This document shows, piece after piece, positions 43,171-51,860 of a stretch of 64,000 nucleotides of DNA (within the stretch, counting starts at the first letter, position 1; the number at the start of each line of letters is the position of its first letter). The position numbers were made by a program, and so were the translations under genes. The notes under the pieces were generated by a model. It saw nothing but the letters and a program-made list of their open reading frames with translations, was not told the origin of the DNA and did no database searches. The DNA comes from Ramlibacter tataouinensis (GTDB taxonomy: Bacteria > Pseudomonadota > Gammaproteobacteria > Burkholderiales > Burkholderiaceae_C): NCBI RefSeq assembly GCF_027941915.1, contig NZ_CP116009.1:1550001-1614000 (forward strand), read 5' to 3'.

Positions 43171-44292
43171 TCAGGCTGCGCCGATCTCCGGCATTAGCGC
43201 CCCGGCCGGCTGGCCGTTCTTGAGCGCCGCGGTGAAGGTCAGCATCCGGTCGATCGGCAGCCGCGCCCGCACGCCGATCGCGGGGTCGACGAAGACCTCG
43301 TTGGCGCCGGTCTCCAGCACCTGCGCCAGCCCGGCCAGGCCGTTCATCGCCATCCAAGGGCAATGCGCGCAGCTCTTGCAGGTGGCGCTGTTGCCGGCGG
43401 TGGGCGCCTCCAGGAACACCTTGCCCGGGTTGAGCGTGCGCAGCTTGTGCATCATGCCCTTGTCGGTGGCGACGATGAACTCCCTGGCGTCCATCTCGCG
43501 CGCCGCCTTGAGGATGGCGGAGGTGGAGCCCACCGCGTCGGCCAGCGCCACCACGTCGGCCGGCGCCTCGGGGTGCACCAGCACCTTGGCGCCCGGGTGC
43601 TGCTTCATCAGGTCCTGCAGCTCGAAGGCCTTGAACTCGTCGTGCACGATGCACGAGCCGTTCCAGAACACCATGTCGGCGCCGGTCTGGCGCTGGATGT
43701 AGCCGCCCAGGTGGCGATCCGGCGCCCACAGGATCCTGTGGCCCTTGTCCTTGAGCGCCGAGACGATGTCCAGCGCGCAGCTCGAAGTGACCAGCCAGTC
43801 CGAGCGCGCCTTCACCGCCGCGCTGGTGTTGGCGTACACGACCACGGTGCGGTCCGGGTGCTGGTCGCAGAAGGCGCTGAACTCGTCGATCGGGCAGCCC
43901 AGGTCGAGCGAGCAGGTGGCGTCCAGGTCGGGCATCAGCACCCGCTTGTCGGGCGACAGGATCTTGGCCGTCTCGCCCATGAAGCGCACGCCCGACACCA
44001 CCAGGGTCTGGGCCGGGTGGTCGCGGCCGAAACGCGCCATCTCCAGCGAGTCGCTGACGATGCCGCCGGTTTCCTCGGCCAGGTCCTGCAGGTCCGGGTG
44101 CACGTAGTAGTGCGACACCATCACCGCATTGCGCTCCTTCAGCAGCCGCTTGATGCGCGCCTTGAGCTCGGCGCGCTCGGCCGGGCTGGGCTCCGGCGGC
44201 ACGCGCGCCCAGGCGTGGCGGGTGTCGCAGGTGTCGCCGACCGGCTGCTCGTACTCGACGTCCTTGATGGGAATCACGACCGCGTTCATCAC
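43171..44292 (-). CDS. nadA: Quinolinate synthase A
   Basis: A 373-residue [4Fe-4S] enzyme that condenses iminoaspartate with dihydroxyacetone phosphate to quinolinate. Three cluster-ligand Cys regions are visible: [13 protein letters not shown] (or the neighbouring Cys), SCALD in the middle, and [13 protein letters not shown] near the C-terminus. The family segments [32 protein letters not shown] and VHPEAP are also present. The start overlaps the nadC stop by 4 bp (ATGA), so nadC and nadA are translationally coupled. Confidence 0.96.
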   Translation of the reverse strand: MMNAVVIPIKDVEYEQPVGDTCDTRHAWARVPPEPSPAERAELKARIKRLLKERNAVMVSHYYVHPDLQDLAEETGGIVSDSLEMARFGRDHPAQTLVVSGVRFMGETAKILSPDKRVLMPDLDATCSLDLGCPIDEFSAFCDQHPDRTVVVYANTSAAVKARSDWLVTSSCALDIVSALKDKGHRILWAPDRHLGGYIQRQTGADMVFWNGSCIVHDEFKAFELQDLMKQHPGAKVLVHPEAPADVVALADAVGSTSAILKAAREMDAREFIVATDKGMMHKLRTLNPGKVFLEAPTAGNSATCKSCAHCPWMAMNGLAGLAQVLETGANEVFVDPAIGVRARLPIDRMLTFTAALKNGQPAGALMPEIGAA

Positions 44293-45149
44293 AGTTCCTG
44301 CAGGCGCATCGAGTAGTCCGTGGCCTTCACATCCTTGGTCAGCGCCCCGATGGAGATGCGGTCGACGCCGGTTTCTGCAAGCTCGCGCACCCGGTCCAAT
44401 GTCACGCCACCGGAGATTTCCAGCACCGCACGGCCGGCGTTCAGGCGCACGGCCTGGTGCAAGGTCGGCAGGTCCATGTTGTCCAGCAGGACCATCTTCG
44501 CGCCGGCAGCCAGCGCCTCTTCCAGCTGGGCCAGGGTCTCGACCTCGATCTCGATGAAGGCCGCGCTCGCGGCCACCTCCGCGGCCGCTTTCAGCACGGC
44601 GGTGACGCCCCCGGCCGCGGCAATGTGGTTTTCCTTGACCAGCACGGCGTCGAACAGGCCGATGCGGTGGTTGGTGCCGCCGCCGGTGCGCACGGCGTAC
44701 TTCTGCGCCAGCCGCAGACCCGGCAGGGTCTTGCGGGTATCGACGATCCGCGCGCGGGTGCCGCGTACCGCCTCGGCGTACGTGGCCGTCCGGGTGGCGA
44801 CGGCGCTGAGCAGTTGCAGGAAGTTCAGCGCCGTGCGCTCGGCCGTGAGCAGCGCCCGGGCACTGCCCTCGATCTCGGCCACGACCTGGTCGGCGCCGCA
44901 GCGCTGGCCTTCGCCGACGTGCCAGCGGATCGTGGCGCCGCCATCGAGTTGCCGCACGGCGGCGTCGGCCCAGGGGGCGCCGCAGACCACGGCCGCTTCG
45001 CGCGCCAGGATGCGGGCCCGGGCCTGGCGCGAAGCCGGCACCAGAGCGGCCGTCAAATCACCGGCGCCCACGTCCTCGGCGAGCGCGCGTGCCGCGTCAA
45101 TCCGCGCCAGCTCGGCCACGGCGGCGGGACTGAAATCGAATCCAAGCAT
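44289..45149 (-). CDS. nadC: Nicotinate-nucleotide pyrophosphorylase (carboxylating)
   Basis: A 286-residue quinolinate phosphoribosyltransferase that makes nicotinate mononucleotide from quinolinate and PRPP. It shows [16 protein letters not shown] at the start, [18 protein letters not shown], the [20 protein letters not shown] region with substrate-binding Arg and Lys residues, [20 protein letters not shown], and [10 protein letters not shown]. The ATG at 45149 gives the family length; the longer frame to 45191 is not supported. It precedes nadA in one operon. Confidence 0.96.
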   Translation of the reverse strand: MLGFDFSPAAVAELARIDAARALAEDVGAGDLTAALVPASRQARARILAREAAVVCGAPWADAAVRQLDGGATIRWHVGEGQRCGADQVVAEIEGSARALLTAERTALNFLQLLSAVATRTATYAEAVRGTRARIVDTRKTLPGLRLAQKYAVRTGGGTNHRIGLFDAVLVKENHIAAAGGVTAVLKAAAEVAASAAFIEIEVETLAQLEEALAAGAKMVLLDNMDLPTLHQAVRLNAGRAVLEISGGVTLDRVRELAETGVDRISIGALTKDVKATDYSMRLQEL

Positions 45150-45232
45150 CCGTTGAGCATAGCCGCATCCCCATGGCCGCATCGGCGCCAAGGCTGACGG
45201 CGGCCGACGCCACTGCCGGGGAGAATCGGCGC

Positions 45233-45550
45233 ATGGAAACGGCTTATCTCGACAAGGAACCGACGCGCGCCGAAGTGGACGCCTGGCCGGGCGCGACGCT
45301 GCTGGAATTCGGCACCGGCTGGTGCGGCTGGTGCCGGGGCGCGCAGCCGAAGATCGCGCAGGCGCTGCAGGCGCACCCCGGGATGCGCCACGTCAAGGTG
45401 GAAGACGGCAGCGGCCGGCCGCTCGGCCGTTCGTTCGGCGTCAAGCTCTGGCCCACGCTGGTGTTTCTGCGCGACGGGCAGGAGGTCACCCGGCTGGTGC
45501 GGCCGCAGGACGCCCAGCCGATCGCCGAGGCCCTGGGCCGCATCGCCTGA
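45233..45550 (+). CDS. Thioredoxin-family protein
   Basis: A 105-residue single-domain thioredoxin-fold protein with active site W-CGWC (Cys31 and Cys34), the cis-Pro region WPTLVFL, and a typical C-terminal helix. No signal peptide, so probably a cytosolic thiol-disulfide oxidoreductase. The CGWC centre differs from the CGPC of classical thioredoxin, and the rest is more like the short YbbN/TrxA-type paralogues. It is divergent from nadC across about 80 bp and convergent with the lectin-like lipoprotein. Confidence 0.87.
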   Translation: METAYLDKEPTRAEVDAWPGATLLEFGTGWCGWCRGAQPKIAQALQAHPGMRHVKVEDGSGRPLGRSFGVKLWPTLVFLRDGQEVTRLVRPQDAQPIAEALGRIA

Positions 45551-45557
45551 GCAGGGC

Positions 45558-46247
45558 TCAGTCGGCTGCGAAGCAGTACAGCAGCCCGCCACCGCCCGTG
45601 CTGTTCAGGGCGGGCAGGCTGCAACCCGGCGTGGCGTGCGAGGAGTTCCAGGACGCGTTCGCCACCGGATCGGGGTTGGTGCCCTTGCGATCGTGGTGGC
45701 CGACGATGGCCGAGCCGGCGTCGCCGCTGGTCCAGTTGCGGCAGGTGGTGTCGTTGGCCGCCGTCGAGGCGCGGCCGTCCGGCGTCGAGCCGGTCAGGAT
45801 GTCATGGGTGTTGGGCCTGTCGCCGCTGCCGTTGACCACGGCGCCCTTCTCGGTCAGCGAGGTGTCCTTGCCCAGCCGGTTGTTGGCGCTGTGCAGGTCC
45901 TCCACGCTGCTGGCCACCTGCACCCCCTTGGCGTTGAACCAGGGACCACGGCCGATGCGATCGCGCGCATTCACCACCGCCCCGCCGCCGGCGGCGGTGG
46001 TGCTCAGGTAGGCGCGCCAGGTCCGCTGACCCGCCCCCGCCGCGGTCGCCAGCGCCTGGCAGTGCCGGTCGGCTCCGGCCAGTCCGCCGAAGTTCGCCCC
46101 CTGCCCGGGGTTGGCGCTGGTGATGAAGAAGCTCACCGGCGACGTCGCCGCGCGCGCGGGCGCGGCTTGGCCGGCAGGCATCGCGCAGGCCGACAGCAGG
46201 ACGGCCGAAGCAGCGGCAAGCCCCAGGGTGGGAAGGAGGCGGGTCAT
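45558..46247 (-). CDS. Lipoprotein with DUF1554/lectin-like fold
   Basis: A 229-residue exported protein. A lipoprotein signal (LGLAAASAVLLSAC) ends at Cys21. The mature part has the C-type-lectin-like pattern of DUF1554 proteins: FFITSANPG, GGLAGADRHCQALATAAG, TWRAYLST, then ARDRIGRGPWFNAKG, NTHDILTGSTPDG, DTTCRNWTSGD and the C-terminal CFAAD. Such proteins are known from several bacteria as secreted or surface proteins, often without known ligands. Several Cys residues could pair in disulfides. It is separated from gpsA by 93 bp and has no obvious partner. Confidence 0.8.
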   Translation of the reverse strand: MTRLLPTLGLAAASAVLLSACAMPAGQAAPARAATSPVSFFITSANPGQGANFGGLAGADRHCQALATAAGAGQRTWRAYLSTTAAGGGAVVNARDRIGRGPWFNAKGVQVASSVEDLHSANNRLGKDTSLTEKGAVVNGSGDRPNTHDILTGSTPDGRASTAANDTTCRNWTSGDAGSAIVGHHDRKGTNPDPVANASWNSSHATPGCSLPALNSTGGGGLLYCFAAD

Positions 46248-46340
46248 GGGCGGTTCTCCTTGTTGGTGGAGCCCGCACGCTAGCTCCGGAGTTCCCGCCG
46301 CAGCAAGCGCGACCGCAGCCGGCGCGACTCCGTGCTTTCC

Positions 46341-47333
46341 CTAGAACCCCGGCATCTCGACGGCCGGGTCGCGCCCCATCAGCCGGGCCACAACTTGCGG
46401 CGGCGCCAGCCGGCCGTCGAGCAGTTCCAGCACGCCTTCGGCGATCGGCATCTCGACCTGCAAGCCGCGCGCGCGGGCCACCACCGTGCGCGCGCTGTAG
46501 ACGCCTTCGGCCACATGGCCGAGCGAGTCCAGCGCCTGCTGCAGGCTGCGGCCGCGGGCCAGCAGCAGGCCGACCTGCCGGTTGCGGCTGAGGTCACCCG
46601 TGGCCGTGAGCACCAGGTCACCCAGCCCCGACAGTCCCATGAAGGTCTGCGCGCGCGCACCCAGCGCGATACCGAGGCGGGTCATCTCGGCCAGTCCGCG
46701 CGTGATCAGCGCCGCGCGCGCATTCTGGCCGAGGGACAGGCCATCGCACAGCCCGGTGGCGATCGCCAGCACGTTCTTGACGGCGCCGCCGACCTCGGCG
46801 CCCACGATGTCGTCGTTGCCATAGACCCGCAGCGCGGGGCCATGGAAAGCCTGTACCAGGGCGTCCCGCACTTGCGCATGCTGGCTGGCCGCCACCAGCG
46901 CGGTCGGCTGCCCGCGGGCGACTTCCAGTGCGAAGCTGGGGCCGGTCAGCACGCCGGCCGCAAGGCCCGGGGCGACCTCGGCCTGGATCTCGTGGGCGAG
47001 CTGGCCGCGGGCCGCTTCGAACCCCTTGCAGAGCCAGGCGACCGGCACCCGGCAGCCGGCGAGCGCCTGCAGCATCTCGCGCAGCCCGGCCATGGGCGTG
47101 GCCACGATCACCAGGTCCTGGTGGTCGGCCAGGCCGCCGAAGCCGGGGCCGCCCGCCAGCGCCAGGCTGGCCGGCAGCGGCACGCCCGGCAGGTAGCGCC
47201 GGTTCTCGCGCTGCTGGCGCAATGCCGCGGCCTGCGCGGCATCGCGCGCCCACAGGGTGACCTCGTGCCGCGCGCCGGCGCTCGCGGCCAGCGCCGTGCC
47301 CCAGGCGCCGGCGCCGAGCACGAGCAGCTTCAT
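46341..47333 (-). CDS. gpsA: NAD(P)-dependent glycerol-3-phosphate dehydrogenase
   Basis: A 330-residue enzyme that reduces dihydroxyacetone phosphate to sn-glycerol-3-phosphate for phospholipid synthesis. The N-terminal Rossmann motif is [11 protein letters not shown] (residues about 5-15), with [11 protein letters not shown] next; the central [29 protein letters not shown], and [19 protein letters not shown] (catalytic Lys) follow, and [18 protein letters not shown] is the second glycolytic-type signature. It starts 19 bp after the secB stop, forming the widespread secB-gpsA pair. Confidence 0.97.
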   Translation of the reverse strand: MKLLVLGAGAWGTALAASAGARHEVTLWARDAAQAAALRQQRENRRYLPGVPLPASLALAGGPGFGGLADHQDLVIVATPMAGLREMLQALAGCRVPVAWLCKGFEAARGQLAHEIQAEVAPGLAAGVLTGPSFALEVARGQPTALVAASQHAQVRDALVQAFHGPALRVYGNDDIVGAEVGGAVKNVLAIATGLCDGLSLGQNARAALITRGLAEMTRLGIALGARAQTFMGLSGLGDLVLTATGDLSRNRQVGLLLARGRSLQQALDSLGHVAEGVYSARTVVARARGLQVEMPIAEGVLELLDGRLAPPQVVARLMGRDPAVEMPGF

Positions 47334-47352
47334 GGCGGGGCCCGCCGTGCGG

Positions 47353-47817
47353 TCAGGCGGAGGTGATGATGGACGGGCCCTGTTCCTGCTGCAGCTGGGC
47401 CTGCTGCTGCTCGTACATGGCCTGGAAGTTGATCTCGGCCAGGTGCACCGGCGGGAAGCCGGCGCGGTTGACGATGTCGGCCACGTTGCCGCGCAGGTAG
47501 GGGTACACGATCTGCGGGCAGGCGATGCCCAGGATGGCGCTCATCTGCTCGCCCGGCACGTTGCGGATCTCGAAGATGCCGCCCTGCTTGATCTCCACCA
47601 GGAACACCGTCTTGTCCTTGATCTTGGTGGTCACCGTGGCCGTCACGCACACCTCGTAGATGCCCTCCACCACCTGCGCAGCCTCCACCCCGAGCTGGAT
47701 GTCCACCCCCGGCTGCTCCTGCTCCAGCAGGATGGCGGGCGAGTTGGGCTGCTCGAGCGAGGCCTCCTTCAAATAGACGCGCTGGATCTGGAAGACGGGG
47801 TCCTGGGAATCGGCCAT
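47353..47817 (-). CDS. secB: Protein-export chaperone SecB
   Basis: A 154-residue tetrameric chaperone that holds preproteins unfolded and hands them to SecA. The N-terminus has [20 protein letters not shown], then WxW-free family segments [20 protein letters not shown] and [23 protein letters not shown] (shown in part), and [18 protein letters not shown] at the end. The ATG at 47817 ([10 protein letters not shown]) is chosen over a start 8 residues further upstream because it gives the usual SecB N-terminus. gpsA follows. Confidence 0.97.
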   Translation of the reverse strand: MADSQDPVFQIQRVYLKEASLEQPNSPAILLEQEQPGVDIQLGVEAAQVVEGIYEVCVTATVTTKIKDKTVFLVEIKQGGIFEIRNVPGEQMSAILGIACPQIVYPYLRGNVADIVNRAGFPPVHLAEINFQAMYEQQQAQLQQEQGPSIITSA

Positions 47818-47840
47818 GGTGTGTGCTTTCGTTTCGTGCA

Positions 47841-47874
47841 AAGGAAAGGCCCGCCGGGTGCAACCGAAGCGGGC
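47841..47874 (-). terminator. Rho-independent terminator after grxC
   Basis: On the minus strand GGCCCGC and GCGGGCC (47847-47853 and 47868-47874) form a 7-bp stem followed by TTTCCTTT. It lies between the grxC stop and the secB start and points in the direction of the rhodanese-grxC unit, separating it from secB-gpsA. Confidence 0.65.
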
Positions 47875-47901
47875 CGATGCGGGTGACGTGCGCGGATTAT
47901 C

Positions 47902-48165
47902 TCAGGTGGCACCGTTGAGCAGCGCGACGAGGCCGCCGCGGCTGTCGAGTGCCATCAGGTCGTCGCAGCCACCCACGTGGGTGTCGCCGATGAAGATCTG
48001 CGGCACCGTGCGCCGGCCCGTGATCTCCATCATCCGCAGCCGCTCGTGCGGCTGGGCATCGACCCGGATCTCGTTGATGCTCTCCACGCCGCGCGCCGTG
48101 AGGATCTGCTTGGCGCGGATGCAGTACGGGCAGACGGCGGTGGTGTACATGGTGACGGCTTGCAT
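47902..48165 (-). CDS. grxC: Glutaredoxin 3
   Basis: An 87-residue glutaredoxin reducing disulfides with glutathione in the cytoplasm. The N-terminal [19 protein letters not shown] carries the CPYC active site (Cys12 and Cys15); [20 protein letters not shown] holds the cis-Pro and glutathione-binding residues. It follows the rhodanese gene by 27 bp on the same strand. Order rhodanese-grxC-secB-gpsA is typical of Burkholderiales. Confidence 0.96.
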   Translation of the reverse strand: MQAVTMYTTAVCPYCIRAKQILTARGVESINEIRVDAQPHERLRMMEITGRRTVPQIFIGDTHVGGCDDLMALDSRGGLVALLNGAT

Positions 48166-48192
48166 GCGGTATTCGGGCGCTTCGGCTTCGGC

Positions 48193-48600
48193 TCAGGCTT
48201 TCTCCAGCGGCAGGTTAGCGTCTTTCCACGACTTCAGCCCGCCGGCCAGCACTTGGGCCTTTTCGTAGCCGAGTTTTTTCGCCACCGCCAGCGCGCGGTT
48301 GGCGCGCGCGCCGCTGGCGCACACCAGCAGCACCGGCAGCGCCTTGTTCTTCACGACCTCGGGCAGGCGCTGCTCGAGCTGGTTCAGCGGGACGTTGCGG
48401 GCCCCGCCGATGTGGCCCTGGGCGAACTCCTCGGCCTCGCACACGTCCACCACCACCGCCTTCTCGCGGTTGATGAGCTGCACCGCCTGGGGCGCCGACA
48501 GCCCGCCGGCCACGCCGCCCTGCACCATCGGCCACAGCAACAGCGCGCCGGAGCCGATCGCCACCGCGAACAGCATCCAGTTGTTGATCACGAAATCCAT
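48193..48600 (-). CDS. Membrane-anchored rhodanese-like protein
   Basis: A 135-residue protein with an N-terminal membrane helix ([18 protein letters not shown]) and one rhodanese domain. The domain has [20 protein letters not shown], typical of rhodanese domains, and the active-site loop [10 protein letters not shown] with a Cys at its start (about residue 93). It may carry sulfur or reduce thiols; substrate unknown. The ATG at 48600 gives a short cytosolic tail before the helix. It is divergent from gpmA and upstream of grxC. Confidence 0.9.
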   Translation of the reverse strand: MDFVINNWMLFAVAIGSGALLLWPMVQGGVAGGLSAPQAVQLINREKAVVVDVCEAEEFAQGHIGGARNVPLNQLEQRLPEVVKNKALPVLLVCASGARANRALAVAKKLGYEKAQVLAGGLKSWKDANLPLEKA

Positions 48601-48681
48601 GTCTTCCTTGCCAGCACGCCCCACGGGCGCAAACCCGTGATTCTAGAATCCCGCCTTTTGCCCGGCCTGCCGGATCCTGTC

Positions 48682-49425
48682 ATGTACAAGCTCGTGCTGG
48701 TTCGCCACGGCGAATCGACCTGGAATCTCGAAAACCGCTTCACCGGCTGGACCGACGTCGATCTCACGCCCACCGGCGTCGAGCAGGCGAAGACCGCCGG
48801 CCGGCTGCTGCGCGCCGACGGCTACGAGTTCGACATCTGCCACACCAGCGTGCTCAAGCGCGCCATCCACACGCTGTGGCACTGCCTGGACGAGATGGAC
48901 CGCCAGTGGCTGCCCACCGTCAAGTCCTGGCGCCTGAACGAGCGCCACTACGGCGCGCTGCAGGGCCTGAACAAGGCCGAGACGGCCAGGAAGTTCGGCG
49001 ACGAGCAGGTGCTGGTCTGGCGCCGCAGCTACGACATCCCGCCGCCGGCGCTGGAGCCGGGCGACCCGCGCTGCGAGCGCAGCGACCCGCGCTACGCTCG
49101 CCTGGCGGCCGGCGAGGTGCCCCTGACCGAGTGCCTGAAGGACACGGTGGTCCGCGTGCTGCCGTTCTGGAACGAGTCGATGGCGCCGGCCATCCGCTCG
49201 GGCAAGCGGCTGCTGGTGTCGGCGCACGGCAACTCGATCCGGGCCCTGGTCAAGTACCTGGACGGCATCTCCGACGCCGACATCGTGGGCCTGAACATCC
49301 CCAACGGCATTCCGCTGGTGTACGAGCTCGACGCCGACCTGCGGCCGATCCGGCACTACTACCTGGGCGATGCCGAAGCCGCTGCCAAGGCCGCGGCGGC
49401 GGTCGCCAGCCAGGGCAAGGCCTGA
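48682..49425 (+). CDS. gpmA: 2,3-bisphosphoglycerate-dependent phosphoglycerate mutase
   Basis: A 247-residue glycolytic enzyme interconverting 3- and 2-phosphoglycerate. The phosphohistidine motif is [10 protein letters not shown] (His9), then [34 protein letters not shown] with substrate-binding residues, and the second His in [11 protein letters not shown]. Length and motifs match GpmA rather than phosphatase relatives. A hairpin (8-bp stem, 49434-49456) follows the stop and ctpA comes next on the same strand. Confidence 0.97.
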   Translation: MYKLVLVRHGESTWNLENRFTGWTDVDLTPTGVEQAKTAGRLLRADGYEFDICHTSVLKRAIHTLWHCLDEMDRQWLPTVKSWRLNERHYGALQGLNKAETARKFGDEQVLVWRRSYDIPPPALEPGDPRCERSDPRYARLAAGEVPLTECLKDTVVRVLPFWNESMAPAIRSGKRLLVSAHGNSIRALVKYLDGISDADIVGLNIPNGIPLVYELDADLRPIRHYYLGDAEAAAKAAAAVASQGKA

Positions 49426-49433
49426 TCGGCGGG

Positions 49434-49456
49434 CCTCCGCCGGCAACTGGCGGAGG
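49434..49456 (+). terminator. Hairpin after gpmA, possible terminator
   Basis: CCTCCGCC (49434-49441) and GGCGGAGG (49449-49456) form an 8-bp perfect stem with loop GGCAACT, 8 bp past the gpmA stop. No T run follows directly; the next T run (CTTTTT) is at about 49481. It may be a terminator or simply an mRNA 3'-end structure. Confidence 0.45.
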
Positions 49457-49585
49457 TGAGCGCTGGCTCAGCCGTCGGGGCTTTTTACACGCCGTGCCGC
49501 GCTCTTCCGGAACCCCCGGGTAACGGTAGCGTCATAGTGTCGTCTCAGGTGTATATTGAAAAATCGAGAGGACTACAGGTTTCGC

Positions 49586-51028
49586 ATGGGCCACAAACTC
49601 AAGATTGCCGGCTGGGTTTCCGTCGGGGCGTTGGCCGGTGCCCTGACCACCGTCTCGCTGCAGACCGTCGCACGCGCTTCGTTGGCTCCGCTGCCGCTGG
49701 AAGAACTGCAGCAGCTGGCCGCCGTCTTCGGCATGGTCAAGAGCGACTACGTCGAGCCGGTCGACGACAAGAAGCTGATCACCGACGCCATCTCCGGCAT
49801 GGTGGCCAGCCTCGACCCGCATTCGCAGTACTTCGACAAGAAGTCGTTCAAGGAATTCCGCGAGGGCACCTCCGGCCGCTTCGTCGGCGTCGGCATCGAG
49901 ATCACCCAGGAAGACGGGCTGGTCAAGGTGGTGTCGCCGATCGAGGGTTCGCCCGCCTTCCGCGCCGGCCTCAAGACCAATGACCTGATCACCAAGGTCG
50001 ACGACAGCATGGTCAAGGGGCTGACGCTGTCCGAGGCCGTCAAGAAGATGCGGGGCGAGCCCGGCACCAAGGTGACGCTGACCATCTTCCGCAAGGACGA
50101 GAACCGCAGCTTCCCCGTCACCATCACGCGCGAGGAGATCAAGACCGTCTCGGTCAAGGGCAAGGTGCTCGAGCCGGGCTACGGCTGGATCCGCCTGTCG
50201 CAGTTCCAGGAACGCACGGTCGAGGACTTCGTGCGCAAGGTCGACGAGATCTACAAGGCCGAGCCCAACCTCAAGGGGCTGGTGCTGGACCTGCGCAACG
50301 ACCCGGGCGGCCTGCTCGACGCGGCGGTGGCGATCTCGGCGGCGTTCCTGCCCGAGAACGTGACCGTGGTGTCCACCAACGGCCAGCTGGCCGAGAGCAA
50401 GTTCGTCTACAAGGCCTCGCCCGAGTTCTACCAGCGCCGCGCCGGCCCCGACCCGCTGCGCCGGTTGCCGGCGGCGCTGAAGAACGTGCCGCTGGTGGTG
50501 CTGGTCAACGAAGGCTCGGCCTCGGCCAGCGAGATCGTCGCCGGCGCCCTGCAGGATCACAAGCGCGCCGCCATCCTGGGCAGCCAGACCTTCGGCAAGG
50601 GCTCGGTGCAGACCGTGCGTCCGCTCGGCCCCGACACCGGGCTGAAGCTGACCACGGCGCGCTACTACACGCCCAGCGGCAAGTCGATCCAGGCGCGCGG
50701 CATCGTGCCCGACGTGCTGATCGACGAAAGCGAGGAAGGCAACCTGTTCTCGCTGCTGCGCACGCGCGAGGCCGACCTCGAGAAGCACCTGGGCAATGGC
50801 CAGGGCCCGGAGGCGAAGGATCCCGCGCTGGAAAAGCGCCGCGAGGAAGCCCGCAAGCGGGCCGAGGAGGAAGCCCGCAAGCCGGCATCGGAGCGCAAGC
50901 TGCCCGAATACGGCGTGCTGGAAAAGGACTTCCAGCTGGTGCAGGCGCTCAACCAGCTCAAGGGCCGGCCGGTGCTCGTGAGCAAGACCCAGGTGATCGA
51001 GAACAAGAACGAGAAGAAGGAGCAGTGA
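49586..51028 (+). CDS. ctpA: C-terminal processing peptidase, S41 family
   Basis: A 480-residue periplasmic serine protease of the Ctp/Prc type that trims the C-termini of envelope proteins. The N-terminus holds a signal or anchor helix (IAGWVSVGALAGALTTVSL). A PDZ domain spans about 90-175 (FVGVGIEITQEDGLVKVVSP). The catalytic core has LKGLVLDLRNDPGGLL, NEGSASASEIVAGAL (Ser about 311) and TFGKGSVQ (Lys about 338), the Ser-Lys dyad. The tail is strongly charged and helical (RREEARKRAEEEARK). The ATG at 49586 has GAGAGGAC upstream; a TATATT box at 49552-49557 may be its -10. Confidence 0.95.
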   Translation: MGHKLKIAGWVSVGALAGALTTVSLQTVARASLAPLPLEELQQLAAVFGMVKSDYVEPVDDKKLITDAISGMVASLDPHSQYFDKKSFKEFREGTSGRFVGVGIEITQEDGLVKVVSPIEGSPAFRAGLKTNDLITKVDDSMVKGLTLSEAVKKMRGEPGTKVTLTIFRKDENRSFPVTITREEIKTVSVKGKVLEPGYGWIRLSQFQERTVEDFVRKVDEIYKAEPNLKGLVLDLRNDPGGLLDAAVAISAAFLPENVTVVSTNGQLAESKFVYKASPEFYQRRAGPDPLRRLPAALKNVPLVVLVNEGSASASEIVAGALQDHKRAAILGSQTFGKGSVQTVRPLGPDTGLKLTTARYYTPSGKSIQARGIVPDVLIDESEEGNLFSLLRTREADLEKHLGNGQGPEAKDPALEKRREEARKRAEEEARKPASERKLPEYGVLEKDFQLVQALNQLKGRPVLVSKTQVIENKNEKKEQ

Positions 51029-51047
51029 CGCGTCCTGCGCTCACCGA

Positions 51048-51076
51048 AGGGCCGGCCTCGCGCCGGCTTTTCTTTT
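51048..51076 (+). terminator. Rho-independent terminator after ctpA
   Basis: GCCGGC (51051-51056), loop CTCGC, GCCGGC (51062-51067) and then TTTTCTTTT. The hairpin lies 20 bp past the ctpA stop and 20 bp before the next start, on the plus strand, as expected for intrinsic termination of ctpA mRNA. Confidence 0.8.
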
Positions 51077-51095
51077 GCGCCCACAATCGGCTGCC

Positions 51096-51860
51096 ATGAC
51101 CGATGAGGAATTGCTGCGCTACTCGCGCCACATCCTGCTGGAGGAAATCGGCGTCGAGGGGCAGGAGCGGCTGGCGGCCAGCCATGCGCTGGTGATCGGC
51201 GCCGGCGGGCTCGGCTCGCCGGTGGCGCTGTACCTGGGCACGGCGGGCGTCGGGCGCCTCACGCTGGTGGACCACGACCACGTGGACCTGACCAACCTGC
51301 AGCGGCAACTGGCGCACGCCCTGGACCGGGTCGGCCAGCCCAAGGCGCAGTCGGCGCGCGTCGCGGTGGCGGCGCTCAATCCGCACGTGCACGTCGAGCC
51401 GGTCGTCGCCCACGCCGACGCGGCCCTGCTCGACCGGCTGGTGCCGCAGGCCGACGTGGTGCTGGACTGCTGCGACAACTTCGCCACCCGCCAGGCCATC
51501 AACGCGGCCTGCGCGCGCCACCGCAAGCCGCTGGTGTCGGGCGCGGCGATCCGCTTCGACGGCCAGGTGGCGGTCTACGACACGCGCGATGCCGCGTCGC
51601 CCTGCTACGCCTGCCTGTTCCCGCCCGACAGCGCGCCCGAGGAAACGCGCTGTGCGACGCTGGGCGTGTTTGCACCGCTGGTGGGCATCATCGGCTCGAT
51701 CCAGGCGGCCGAGGCCCTGAAGCTGCTGTGCGGCATCGGCCCCTCTCTGGCCGGCCAGCTGCTGATGCTCGATGCGCGCGGCATGGAGTGGAACCGCATG
51801 CGCACGCCGCGCCGGCCGCAGTGCCCGGTGTGCGGCGATCGCCAAGCAACCGTGCCCTAG
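51096..51860 (+). CDS. ThiF/MoeB-family adenylyltransferase
   Basis: A 254-residue E1-like enzyme that would adenylate the C-terminus of a small sulfur-carrier protein (MoaD or ThiS). Signs: RYSRHILLEEIGVEGQERL near the start, ATP-binding VIGAGGLGSPVALYLGTAGV (residues about 33-52), LTLVDHDHVDLTNLQRQ, VVLDCCDNFATR, and paired zinc-binding Cys: CYAC and CPVC. No rhodanese domain. The MoeB versus ThiF assignment cannot be settled here; the position after ctpA is common in Burkholderiales, where it is often named moeB. Confidence 0.92.
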   Translation: MTDEELLRYSRHILLEEIGVEGQERLAASHALVIGAGGLGSPVALYLGTAGVGRLTLVDHDHVDLTNLQRQLAHALDRVGQPKAQSARVAVAALNPHVHVEPVVAHADAALLDRLVPQADVVLDCCDNFATRQAINAACARHRKPLVSGAAIRFDGQVAVYDTRDAASPCYACLFPPDSAPEETRCATLGVFAPLVGIIGSIQAAEALKLLCGIGPSLAGQLLMLDARGMEWNRMRTPRRPQCPVCGDRQATVP

